From positions 17,139,598 through 17,203,597 of the forward strand of contig CM056556.1 in NCBI GenBank assembly GCA_029721515.1: a stretch of DNA of 64,000 bases, read 5' to 3'. This document shows positions 20,980-33,500 of the stretch, piece by piece. Below the pieces are notes generated by a model that was not told the origin of the DNA, did not search any database, and worked only from the letters and a program-made list of their open reading frames with translations. How positions within the stretch are numbered: the stretch's first letter is position 1; every line of letters begins with the position of its first letter. This DNA comes from Synanceia verrucosa (taxonomy: Eukaryota; Chordata; Actinopteri; Perciformes; Synanceiidae). Position numbers and translations under genes: made by a program.

Positions 20980-21544
20980 CTGCCGTAGTGTATTTTCTAA
21001 CCTTCCGGCGGTGCGTGTCGATCATACATGTGCAGAAGTTGCCTTTCCATGCCTTGTCGTTGTTGTCTGTCATTACCATTCTCTTTCAGCAGGGGTCGCT
21101 GCAGTCATCGTTCTCAATCACTCACTGTTTACGGAAGTCCAAGTGACGTGTCACTGTCGACCAAAGCATTGTGGGAAGGAAAGTGGAGCTGACGGCCGCT
21201 GATGGCAGACTGCTCAATTTGACAAATATATTCGACTCATGAACAGCCTTAAGAAACAGAAATAAAGGGGAGTGATGCTACTTCGCGAAGCTAACGTCAA
21301 CGAGCTTTGAAGAAGAGAAGCATATGCCGGCGTCATCGCTGCTCTCGTGCGCACGGGCGCTTAAAGCAGAGAAGTGGGATACTGTGTCAATGGACCGCAG
21401 CGTTTATATTTTCTTTTACAAGGCAGCCAAATAAAGTAACAACGGATTATATATCCCCTCTGTGGATGGGTGGGGGGCGACTGCACTCCTGCATTCCTTA
21501 TCGATTAAAGTTTCTTGAGATTTCTGTCGAAGACGCCGTCAAAG
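20980..21544 (+). promoter_or_regulatory. mon2: Probable promoter and 5'UTR region of mon2
   Basis: CpG frequency rises sharply here compared with the AT-rich flanks (for example CCGGCGGTGCGTGTCG, TTCGCGAAGC, GCCGGCGTCATCG, GTGCGCACGGGCGC), as at a housekeeping promoter. TGACGT and GCATTGTGGGAA elements occur near 21144-21180. A 36-codon open frame starting ATGCCGGCGTCA (21324-21434) would be a uORF if transcription starts upstream of it. The start site itself cannot be read from sequence. Confidence 0.5.
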
Positions 21545-24500
21545 ATGTCGACCAGCAGTCCCGAAGCGGTGAAGAAATTGCTGGAGAACATGCAGACGGA
21601 CCTGCGGTCTCTGTCCATGGAGTGCAAGAAGAAATTCCCCCCAGTCAAAGAGGTTAGCCTGCTAGTTAGCTTTACCGGGCCGCCACCTTGGTGCTCAGCA
21701 GCTTGCTTCATTTCGTTCCCCAATTTTGTATTCGTACTAATAATTTGTCGTATGTGTTTGTTTGATACCGTTTCCCCACCAACACTGGGCCTTAACTGTG
21801 TCGTGGGATGTGGACACTTAGTTGTCCTCATACTGTACGGGTTAATTAAAAGTTGTGGCAGCTGCTGGGCCTTCCTGTCACTCAGGCGTTCAATTAAAGG
21901 GATATACAGGTGTTTTAAATGACATTTGTTCCACCTTCTGCTTAGAACGACTAGTATGATGCATTCATGGTGAATATTGTTGAATGTCTGCCTTTTGAGA
22001 TTTGTAGTTCACCTCAATTGTTGCAAGAGAATGGCGCTGTAGTAGTCAGCCATTAAGTCATAAAAGTATACCCCATATCTGTTCTTTTGTTTAAGTGACA
22101 ATTCATCTAAATTAGACATTCACACGAATATCTCCTCACATGTGCACCATAAAGTATGTGTGTATTATCCTTTCCAGTGCTTTGAGGACCTTAAACATTT
22201 TTTATCCAACCCTGTTGTATACAGATGGCTACTGAAATCTTGTAGAAATCTCAAATCATCTGCAACTAAAACCAAAGCAGTCAGCTAGATTAGATAAATA
22301 CCACTCAATAGTGAGGACTTATTATTTGTGATTTGTGAGAGCCAGACAATTGTATTTTGTGCCAGGGCAGTTAATTAATGAGTGATGATTCTTAGATGAG
22401 TTCTTTTTTGTTTTTGAAAATGTATCACAGAAGATTTCTGTTTAGCCTGAATGGGTCTGTGTTGGATCTCATATTGCAAATTGGGTCCACAACAACATTG
22501 TGACAGCCAACTAAGCCATGTCACACAAGTGTTTTTTTTTAATCATTATTATTTTTTGTTTGAGGCTGCTGACTGGCTGCATTGTGTAGCAGTGTTGGTG
22601 ACATCATGGCTTAGTTTAAGAGCATAATAGTACAAGGAGGTGTCCTGGCAGGGAGCTTCACAGTGTTTTATGTGTATTGTTAGATTCATATGGAGAAGAC
22701 AACAGTCCACCCAGCTTTTATGACTCCATTTTGCCCCAAGCAACACAAACCTCTTGATTCTGCGTCTGTGTAAAACAATCTACAGGGGCTGGGTTGGGTC
22801 AGAGTTCACTTACATCAATGCATTGTTTTCCTCTGAACATCATTAAATATCTTAAATAGATAAACATAGATTTATGAGACATCTCTTCACTCTATGTTAT
22901 AGTTGCAATGCATTTCCTGACTGTGTGGATGTAAAGATGCTATTCTATCATTTAGTTGTCACGCAGAGAGCAGCTAATGTTTGCCCATGTTATATGATTT
23001 AGCTGACACAATCTCAGTCAGATCCTCTTTACCTTAATTCCCTGTAATTCCCTAGGTATAGCAAGCTCACTCTTTGCTATGTAACTGTGGTCACACAGGT
23101 CATTAGATGACATGCTCCTCTGTGTGCAGGGCTTTTGAGGCCATGGAAATATTTGTCTCAAAGCTCAGCGGAGCAATGTATATCAGGCTGCGCTGGCTTA
23201 GTTTGTTTTCTCTCAGGTCTCACCTTGGTTTAAAACAACATTACAATGATAAAGAGAAAGATTTCAGCAAGTGCTTCCAGTTCCTATGTCCTTCTCTCAC
23301 AGCATACAGCATCCGTCTCAGGCTGCTTGCTGGCACTTGCCTAGAGGCCTAGTGAAGCATCTCCTTCAATATTGATTTATCAATAACCATGTTTCCTTGG
23401 TGGATATCAACATCTTTCCCTTAGGGATCACAGCAGTGCAGGGAGCCACTTTGATGTTACCCACGACCTGAGCTCTCTTGCGCGTCCGATGATGTTGTGA
23501 TTGAAACAACCTTTTCCAATTTGAGCCGTCAAGGTTATATTTTAGAGATGTGATTGTGCTACAAACAAGCTGAATACCAGTGGCCATTGTGAATTCAAAT
23601 TATTTGTGTGCCTGTTTAATAGCACACAAATGTAATCCTCACTCTACCCATTATTATAATCAGGTTTTTTTCAGTTTATTTAACAGAGCTCCATATTTTC
23701 ACCACTCGCCACTTTTCAATGAATTAGCTGTGTAGGTGTTTTAAAGGAATTACTGTCGCGTGCGCTCATAAATTTTCAAAACACAACACCAAAACATTGT
23801 ATCGTTATTGCAAAAGAAGAACAGGAAAGCCCTGTCCTCATTTCCCAGGCCATCTACATTCCAGATCCTCCCCGGTTTCCCAATCCATCTCCCACAGAGA
23901 CATTGTGACACAGCCAGTGGTTTCTCTGGGTTAAGAGGAGCCAAGGAGAGTCCCACTGACTTCTCTGCATTATAGCATCACATTCAGAACATACAGCACA
24001 GAACATCTTTTTCATTGAGTAGCAGTCAGTGAATCCATCAAGGCTTTGCTGTTTGTTGTGTTTTGATTGCCTCTGCCTCTCTTTGGATGAGTCAGGTTGC
24101 TGCTGTCAGCTACATGTAGCTCAGTGTGAAATGTGACTGCTTCTTTTAGGAAAACCTGCAGAATTAATGGAAGCATTACGGGCAACCTTTGCATGACTCG
24201 CTTAGCACAACTCATTTGCTAGTCAGGTAAGGTTGTACGGAAACAAAATAACAAGCAACATTGAGTGTGAGGATTTAGTGAACTGACGCTGTTGCACTGA
24301 AACTGTGAATAAGCCCGTTTTTCATAATATGCTAAGTCAGTCCAAAAAAACTGCTGAGTTTATGGACTCGCAGCATGTTTCTAAGGAAGTCAGTCCGCAG
24401 TGAGCTTCACGAATGTCGCTTTTCAAAGGAATAAGCTGGCTCTCATACATGGGTCAGTTCTGCTTTGAGGCTCTCCATACAAGAAGAACTGAAAGTATAG

Positions 24501-27500
24501 AACATTTCTGCTAATAGCCTTTTTACTGGGTGTTGAGATTTTTTTTTTTAAATCAACTTTGTCCTCCAGGGTTGTACTGCACCAGCCCTTCTGCAGTCAC
24601 AGTACTTTTGCTTACTTGTTAGCATCTGTATTTTAAAATTTTAGAAGTGAAAGTATGAATGCAGAGTCATGATCTACGTTGAGAAATCAAACCATAACAA
24701 GTGGACCAAGCATGCAGTGCCAACTCTCACTACTTTCAGGTGGTAGTGAAAACACGTTGAGGTTTGATACTCACCCATTGTAAACACTCAACAAACCACC
24801 TTGAAGATTTATTGGCATCTGAGGTAGGGCTGGGCATCGATTCAGATCTTCCAGATCGATTCGATTCAATATCGTTTCAGTCAGGGATATTTCAGTTAAA
24901 ATAATTGCTCCCTTATTTTCTGTGCACGTTGAGAGTTTGCTGGTAACTTAGGTGCTAATAACTGCTCCAGGCTGGTTTGTTTGAGCTGTGCTGAGTCTGC
25001 TGACTGTGTTTCCGGGTGATGTCTCGTTAAATGGTTGCAAAGATTTGTCGTGTTGCCGCTGTATTTCCTTGCATATTTTGCATACATTTGTTTTTTGTCC
25101 AACTTGTCATTTTCTTCCAACATCTTAAATGCAAAATGCATCCAAACATCAGCTTTTAAACTTGTCGGCGGTGCCTGGAGAGGTGGACTCGCTTCCGCCA
25201 TGTTTGTTTGACTGCTGGCAGTAACAGCTCAAGAGATCTTGTTCCCTGGAAAGTGGTGGAAAGCAGCACTAAATGCTGATCGCACAAGACTTCTTTTTCT
25301 TCTTTGGTTTCGGCAGACTAGACAAACACTATATTGCCAAAAGTATTCGCTCATCTGCCTTGACTCGCATGTGAACTTAAGTGACATTCCATTCCTAATC
25401 CATAGGGTTCAATATGACGTCGGTCCACCCTTTGCAGCTATAACAGCTTCAACTCTTCTGGGAAGGCTGTCCACAAGGTTTAGTAGTGTGTTTCTGAGAA
25501 TTTTTGACCATTCTTCCAGAAATGTATTTGTGAGGTCACACACTGATGTTGTGTGTCTCCACTCTAATTCATCCCAAAGGTGTTCTGTCGGGTTGAGGTC
25601 AGGACTCTGTGCAGGCCAGTCAAGTTCATCCACACCAGACTCTGTCATCCATATCTTTATGGACCTTGCTTTGTGCACAGTCATGTTGGAAGAGGAAGGT
25701 GCCAACTCCAAACTGTTCCCATAAAGCTGGGAGCATGGAATTGTCCAAAATGTCTTGGTATGCTGAAGCATTCCGAGTTCTTTTCACTGGAACTAAGGGG
25801 CCAAGCCCATCTCCTGAAAAACAACCCCACACCATAATCCCCCCTCCACCAAACTTTACACTTGTAGTCCGATAAATATTGTTCTCCTGGCAACCGCCAA
25901 ACCCAGACTCGTCCATCAGATTGCCAGACGGAGAAGAGTGATTCGTTACTCCAGAGAACGCGTCTCCACTGCTCTAGAGTCCAGTGGCGGCATGCTTTAC
26001 ACCACTGCATCCGACGCTTTGCATTGCACTTGGTGATGTATGGCTTGGATGCAGCTGCTCGGCCATGGAAACCCATTCCATGAAGCTCTCTGGGCACTGT
26101 TCTTGAGCTAATCTGAAGGCCACATGAAGTTTGGAGGCCTGTAGCGATTGACTCTGCAGAAAGTTGGCGACCTCTTCGCACTATGCGCCTCAGCATCCGC
26201 TGACCCCACTGCGTCAGTTTACGTGGCTGAGTTGCTGTCGTTCCCAAACAATTCCACGTTCTTATAAAACAGCTGACAGGTGACTGTGGAATTTAGGAGC
26301 GAGGAAATTTTACGACTGGATTTGTTGCACAGGTGGCATCCTATCACAGTTCCATGCTGGAATTCACTGAGCTCCTGAGAGCGACCCATTCTTTCAGAAA
26401 TGTTTGTTAAAACAGTCTGCATGCCCAGGTGCTTGATTGTATACACCTGTGGTCATGGAAGTGATTGGAACACCTGATTCTGATTATTTGGATGGGTGAG
26501 CGAATACATTTGGCAATATAGTGTATGTATGGCGATTGATGCCCTCAGACGAGACTGGCAGGCAGGTTTATACTTCAGGCTGCTTCTTCGCACGTCCAAT
26601 AAATAGAAAATACGCCAGTTAAAAGATCGATCTTTGGATTTTATGAATCGATTATCAACCATTTAAAGGAAATTCATTAAAATCGATTGAATCGATTTTT
26701 TTTTTTTTTTTTTAACCCAGCCCTAATCTGAGGCTGGGTAAAAGTATTTTGTTGGCAACCAAGACACCTTGGCAATATGCCCGTGGCTTAAAGTAATTGG
26801 TCATGGGAGTAGTGAATGCTAAACATTAATAGTCATTGGGTCTTGGTAAATATTATTATCCTGCACAGTAGTATTGGACACTACCTCAGGATTAGACAAT
26901 AACTCCATGGACAAGTTTGAAATGAATGAATCATCCACAGAATAATCCATGTACTGCACAGGGAGTGGAATTTCTGCTTTTGGATAGATGGATGCTGTAA
27001 TGATGTAACCAGGAGTATTTCCCCCACATGGTGGTGATGATGTAAGGTCTTACAGAAAACTGAATTAGCACCTATATGAGGAAATAGGTGAAAGATGTAT
27101 TTTCATCAGGGCCTTTGAAGTTAACGCGTTAATGCAGCTTATCTTTGTTAACACGCTGATTTGAACAAACTGCAAAAAGTACAAACCACAAATTAATACT
27201 TTAATACTTTAGCAATGCTCTTGGTGGATTATTTGTTTGGACAGATTCAAAAAATTACACCAAAAAAAAAAATAAATCCAAAAAGATGGTTAGTCTAATT
27301 TTATCAGCATGTTTGATTGTTATGATTGTGTTGTTAGTTGCCTTGATTTTTTAAAAGATTACCTATTGTGCAAAATTCACTTTATAAAGGTAGTATAATG
27401 ATAGTATGTATCCCCATAGCCTGTGAATGAGGCCCCAGGACTGAAAAACGTCTGTCACCTCCTTCCCCTGCTTGCTCCTCTTCTTTGCCATTGTGTGCTA

Positions 27501-30500
27501 AAACAAGCGAGTCTAAAATCTCCACATTGTTGACGTCAACAATGGCGATGCCCCTCCCTCCAGTAGAGGACACTGCCTTTGCCTTCTGTAAGTTATTCCA
27601 TTTTGTGTTGCTTTACTGTGTAGCTCTACATAGCGTGATGGCCTGTAAACATGTCCCTGTAATGTTAGCTCGGCAGCTACCGGAGCTACCCTCCGGAGGT
27701 ACCGCTAGCTCCGGTAGCTGCAGTGTAAATATGTCCCTGTAACACTCGCACTGCAGCTACCCTCCTGCACATGTTTACAGGCCGTCACGCTAAGTAGAGC
27801 TACACAGTAAAGCAACACAAAATGGAAAAACTTACAGCTTCTACGCCTGTAGTAACCAGGACAGTTTGTGTTGATTCATGCTTCAACTTCAGCTGTGTAG
27901 CCAAGCATAATTTGCATGGGCCCATGTTTACAAAGCAGTCCTCAGGAGCTTGGTTAACACTGCAGCTAACCAAACTCCATCATAGAATAATCTATTCTAT
28001 ACAGTCCAGATCCTCCCAGTACTATTTCCCCTGTGGTATACTTGTCATCTTAGCTAGCTTCGTTAGCTGCAGTGGTAACGACAAGGCCATGTTTACTGAC
28101 ATGCTAATAGAGATGCGATGGCTGCAGAGCTAACGTGCTATCAAGAGATATTCAACATAAGCTCTCTGAGCACAAGGCTCATTTGAAGCTAGCGTTATAC
28201 ACTTATTTGTAATTTGGGTGACTCTGTGAATGGTACTATGTTCTGTGTAAGGCCGAAATAAGTTGTGGTGGGCCCACAAACAAGACGTTTAATACAACAA
28301 ACCTCATTCACCATTTGAGAATCCACCACCCAGCGGAGTATGCAGCATTTGAGGCTAGCAGTCAAGCTAATGCAGTATATATCGGCAGGTTAGGCTTTTT
28401 AAAGCTCGGTGATCGGACAGAAAATTGTGATCGGTGCACCCCAAGTTCTAACACTACTTGTTGAATAGGATACAGCGCCACCTAGCGCAGTGGAGTCAGC
28501 CAGGTCGCTGACAATTATTTGAAGTAAACGAACTCCATGTGTACCTGGATTTTGGGACAGACCACTCGCCAAGTTGCAACATCGAATTTGGCGAAATCCA
28601 GTACGATCCTACCATGTGACCACAGTGACAGATACTATAAAAGCAAAGCACATGTTTATGAGAGGTGGTGCAATAGATAGATGAGCTTCTTCAAAATTAT
28701 TTCACAAGATGCACTTTTATGTCTTGGTATCACCCGCCTCCTGTTAAATCACCTATCTAAAACAGCAATATATCCTTGGAGGACAAATATCTGATTGCAT
28801 ACTATAAATACTGCCTCGGTTTTGTCATCCCGTCAGTGCCTTCTCATTCGTAAACATTCATGGCCTTTGGGCCTTTTGATAGGGGACTTGAAATACTATT
28901 TATAACTTGGAGAAAAACATGCTCATCTCTCACTGCCCTTTGGCCTCAGGCAGAAGAATTTCTCAGCGACTCATTTCAGTTGACTAGATTGATAGTTGAA
29001 GCACAGCGTGCAGTGCGGTCACATTGCAGTATGTAGGCGTTGTTGATGCATCACAGGTTAACAGGTGTGAATGCATCGAAAAGCATCAAATTCTTTTTTT
29101 AACATGTGGGCATACTTATTTGGAAATAAATAATTTAGAAGAATTAATATTATTGTAAAATTGTTGACCTAAAGCCCTGAAATCATTAGACCACAGCTGT
29201 AAATCAGGTCTAAACTTAAAATACATGCAGTATCAGAGAAAATATTACCTGGCTTTTATTATAAAGCCTGAAATGTTGTCTCAGCTCTCCACTACCTCAG
29301 ACTCTGGGAGTACCAGAAGTAGCCACAGCATGGTTGTAATTATTTCTAGACTAAAAAAGCTCTGAGACCTCTGGCTCTGTCAGAGGGACAAAGGACAAGA
29401 GGGAGGCTGGCATTTTTTTGAAGATTTTTAAGGAACTGTATGGTAATAGACCAGCTCAGTTTGTATTAACAGCCCAACCCACTAACTAGAAGTTGCTTCA
29501 TAACTGACTGTTCTGCAGGTTGTGAATTGTTGACTTCTATGTTGGCTTGACCTTGTGGCTATTCAAATGACATATTTAAGTGATGTTGCTGGCCAAAAAC
29601 TGTATTTCAGCCACTGTAAATCACTGGTGTCTAACCCACATTCACACGGATAATTTTGACTACATTTTCCATTTTTGCAAGGAAGTCATACCAATTGCAG
29701 CAATAACATGCAAAAAATTATAAAAATGACAGCTAAATGTGTGACAGGACAGATTTGCAGGTGCTTGTTTACCTCATGGTCAAGTTTTCAAAGGGAAAAA
29801 AGGCACAGGCACTTTGCTGCATGAAAAGTGTTGTGTTTCTTATGGAAACAAGTCAGAGAGATTTGGTAGAGCAAGAGTAAAATTTAAAGTAGGTAAAAGT
29901 GTGAGCGGGAGTAATGATAGAGTACAATGCTGCAGAGAAGTTGGAAAGCAGTTTTTTGACAGGATTGTGGTAGCTTACAGTTCTTGTAGAAAGAAAAGAA
30001 CAACCTCTGTGGTGACTGGTAAATGCTCAATATGTTTCTGCCACACAGACTGACTCACCTTTAGTCTTGTCATCCCTCCTCTTGCCTTTGCTGTCTCTGA
30101 CATTCCTCCTTCCCCCTTTCCCATTTCACCCCTTGCCAGACATCTCACTAGGGAAATCACTTTCTACTAGCACATCCTTCTCAAGTTGAAGTCCATTTTA
30201 CCCTCAACAGCTTTACCAGCCTGTTTCTCCCCTGTGGCCACCATGACACAAGGTTGTGACACAAGTAGCATGGCGGCGCTGCATCATCAGCACCTTCTGT
30301 TGCATGTTACATTGAATTTTAACCTAAATGTCTACTCTCTCTTTTTACCCCCTCTAGGCGGCAGAGTCTGGCATTGTGAAGATTAAGACCATTGCAGCCA
30401 GAAATACAGACATACTGGCAGGTACGTGAGAATGGCAGTGGTTAACCACAACTGTTGGCATTTTGTCAGAGTGTGTTTTATACTGCACACTCAGTGAGTT

Positions 30501-33500
30501 TGACCATTTTAATGTGATTATTTGTTCTTGGATTGCTTAGACATACAGTCAGTCTGTAACAAGTAACATGCAGTGTACTGTAAGCACCTTTGATTCCTTA
30601 GGAGTCATATTTGTTTATCACCCATTGCACTATAAGTTAAAGGATATTAATATTTGTGCTCATCTATTTAGGTGACTTTCGGCATCTGCATGCTCTGAAT
30701 TCACTTACAAATGGAGCAGCTGCTCTCTTGAATACATGAATAGGAAATAATTTCTATGCTGACTTGATCAACAAAGTCCAGCTTTGCAGAGTTGACACAT
30801 TGTCAACATTTTCCGAGTTCCACCCTTCCAACTATTTGAATCCAAACTACACCTCTGCGCTGTAAACTGCAACAGCAGCTCATTTATCTCTGTTCCCTGA
30901 ATGGGTTCATTAGTTGTCACAGCAGCATAATAAGGTGTTACAAACTGAATGGTGAAATCGGGTGTAAATCATGGAAGAAACATAAAAGTAATGAAAGTGT
31001 AAATGTTACAGGCTGATTAGATTAGATAGAAAGCAATGGTTCATTGTTGTAATTAGACAGCTCAGATATATCCAGATTTTTTTGATAGTTTCAACAAATT
31101 TGTATTATTAAGTGCCTCTTTCTGCTCTATGCCTTGGTGAGATATTTGCTTTAATTTGGATTCAAACACTACATTGTGTTGCACGATTAATCCTCATTAA
31201 CGCGCTAATTTGCACGACGGTACCTCTATTGGAGCACAGTGTTTATGAAAAGGAATTTGCTTTCAATTAGGGCTGCGCGGTATAGGTGGTATTTGCAGTA
31301 GACGGTAGAAAATGTGGCCCACGGTAGAGATTTGCATAGCACAGTGACCGTCCTACCGTCGATGACATCATCGCACGTGCCCCAGAGTGAGAACGGCTGC
31401 AAGCACAGAGACAGCAGAGAAGGACGTCTGTGATTTGGACGTGGTTTGGTTTTAAAAAGTCGGATGTGGAGCAGAAAAAAGTTATGTGCAAGATGTGTGG
31501 AGTAACTGTGACCGCCAACAAAGGTTGTCATTATGTTCTGCGTGTTGCTGCACTGTTTATGTTGAATATAGCCATTTGTTTAACAAGTTAAAATGATCGA
31601 GGTCGTGACGCTGTCCGGGATTGTTGTGGAAACATTTCTCAACTGTCTCCGCCCCCCCTTTACGTAAAATGGTTCAGTCCAGCTGCTCCATCAGACAGAC
31701 TACACAGCGCAACAGACAGACAGAGATTTAACAAGTGGAGGAGGAGACGGCAGGATGCCTCTAAATTCAGGGTGATCAGGGATCGTAAAAATATAATTAA
31801 TGCAAAGTTTTATGTAAAACCATATCAACATTTTCCGGGACGCACTGTTGCATGTCAGGCTTTCCATTTCCTTGTCAGAGTTTTTTTTATTTTCGTTTTT
31901 TAATTACAAAATAGGCTATCTGGGCATATTTTAAAGTGCAGCCACACATCTGATGACTTCTTGGACATGTTTGCTCTTGTCTGTAGCTAGTGAGTGAAAA
32001 CCATAGAGGGAAAAAAAAGACAGAAGCTTCGACTTTTTTCTTTTTTTTTTTTTTGAAATTGGAAGCTTTGAATTTTTTTTTTTTTTTTTTTAATTTTGGG
32101 TCAGCCCTAGTAATTTACATACCAAAGTACACCGTGATATATACCATCTACTGTCTATGGTTCAAATTATATCGCAATATAAATTTTAGGCCACATCACC
32201 CAGCCCTGCTTTCAATGTTCCTTTTCATCAATTTCAAGTTACAAATTAATACTTTAATGGTGCTCTTTGGGGATTATTTGTTTGCCGAGTTACAGGAGAA
32301 GCCTGGACAGAGTCCAGAAATATGGTTAATCTAAATTTATCAGCATGTTTGATCGTTAGTTATGACTGCATTTTTGCTTTTCTTGATTTTTTTTTTTTTT
32401 TGGAGTTCTTGACCTGCCAGCACATGTCTGGCAACACATTTTGGCTGTTTCTCCAAGTAGTTGGCAGTTTCTCCAAGTAGATTTACTGTTAATGCCGATT
32501 AATCGCATCAAAGCGCCAATTTCGACTGCCCTAGTTGTGTGATTTACTTTAAGGTGCTGTAAAATGTTTATGGAAAATAAATGACCATATTGTTGTGCTT
32601 TTCTAGTGTGAAACATCTGTACAGATGAAAATTTGCTGTGACATTTAACAATTTCTGTCTTTTCCTTGCAGCTTTGAAGGAGAACAGCTCAGAGGTTGTG
32701 CAGCCTTTTCTGATGGGCTGTGGCACGAAAGAGCCAAAGATCACCCAGCTGTGTCTGGCTGCCATCCAGAGACTCATGTCCCATGAGGTGGTATCTGAGG
32801 TGAGCACCATGACCTAGTCTGATATTTGAAATGCTGGCACATACAGTACAGTATCCTTTTGTTCAGAGTCGAGAACACTCCTTTGTGTCAGTTCTAAAGC
32901 AGAGGATCAACACCTACTGCAACATCAAACAGTAAAAACACAGCAAATCAATACACTGGTGTGGTACCCTGTGCTCCCAGTAACTGTGCCACTTGGCAAT
33001 CATGTGGAAGACATTTAACCACCTCTGCAGCGGGCGCAAACACAGCAGGTCAAGCAGCACCACAGCTGTCATGGATGTCAGCCTGCCTGAAAGTTGCAGC
33101 AAAGTGATGTATGGCAACTATCTGCTCCCCTGGAAGAATGTAAAGAGGCAAAGAACGTCGTCAACCTGGTGACAGGATGGGCCGGGTCACCATGGCTGTG
33201 GTGTCCAAGGCCACCTCAGTAATGGTCGTCCTATGAAATTGGTTCAGACAAGACATTTGGAAAGTGACCCTGAGGCCCAACTGGGCCACACGGGCTAGGA
33301 GACTGGTGGTATCCTGGACCACCTGCGACAGTGCAGTGCAGTGGTCATTTAGTCATGAAAAACTCAGCATGCTCTGTGAGTGTAGGGGCCAAGGGGCCAC
33401 CATCACACCTCAAGTGAAGACCCTTAGGGAGCAGAAGGGCCTGAAAGGAAGCCCCTGGAACTGCCTGCAGTGGCCTCTGTAAGCAGAGTAGAAGAATTGC

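Noticed and set aside
21011..21202. 63-codon frame in the mon2 upstream region
   Set aside because: It lies in the presumed promoter, has no family resemblance and no link in frame to the mon2 start.
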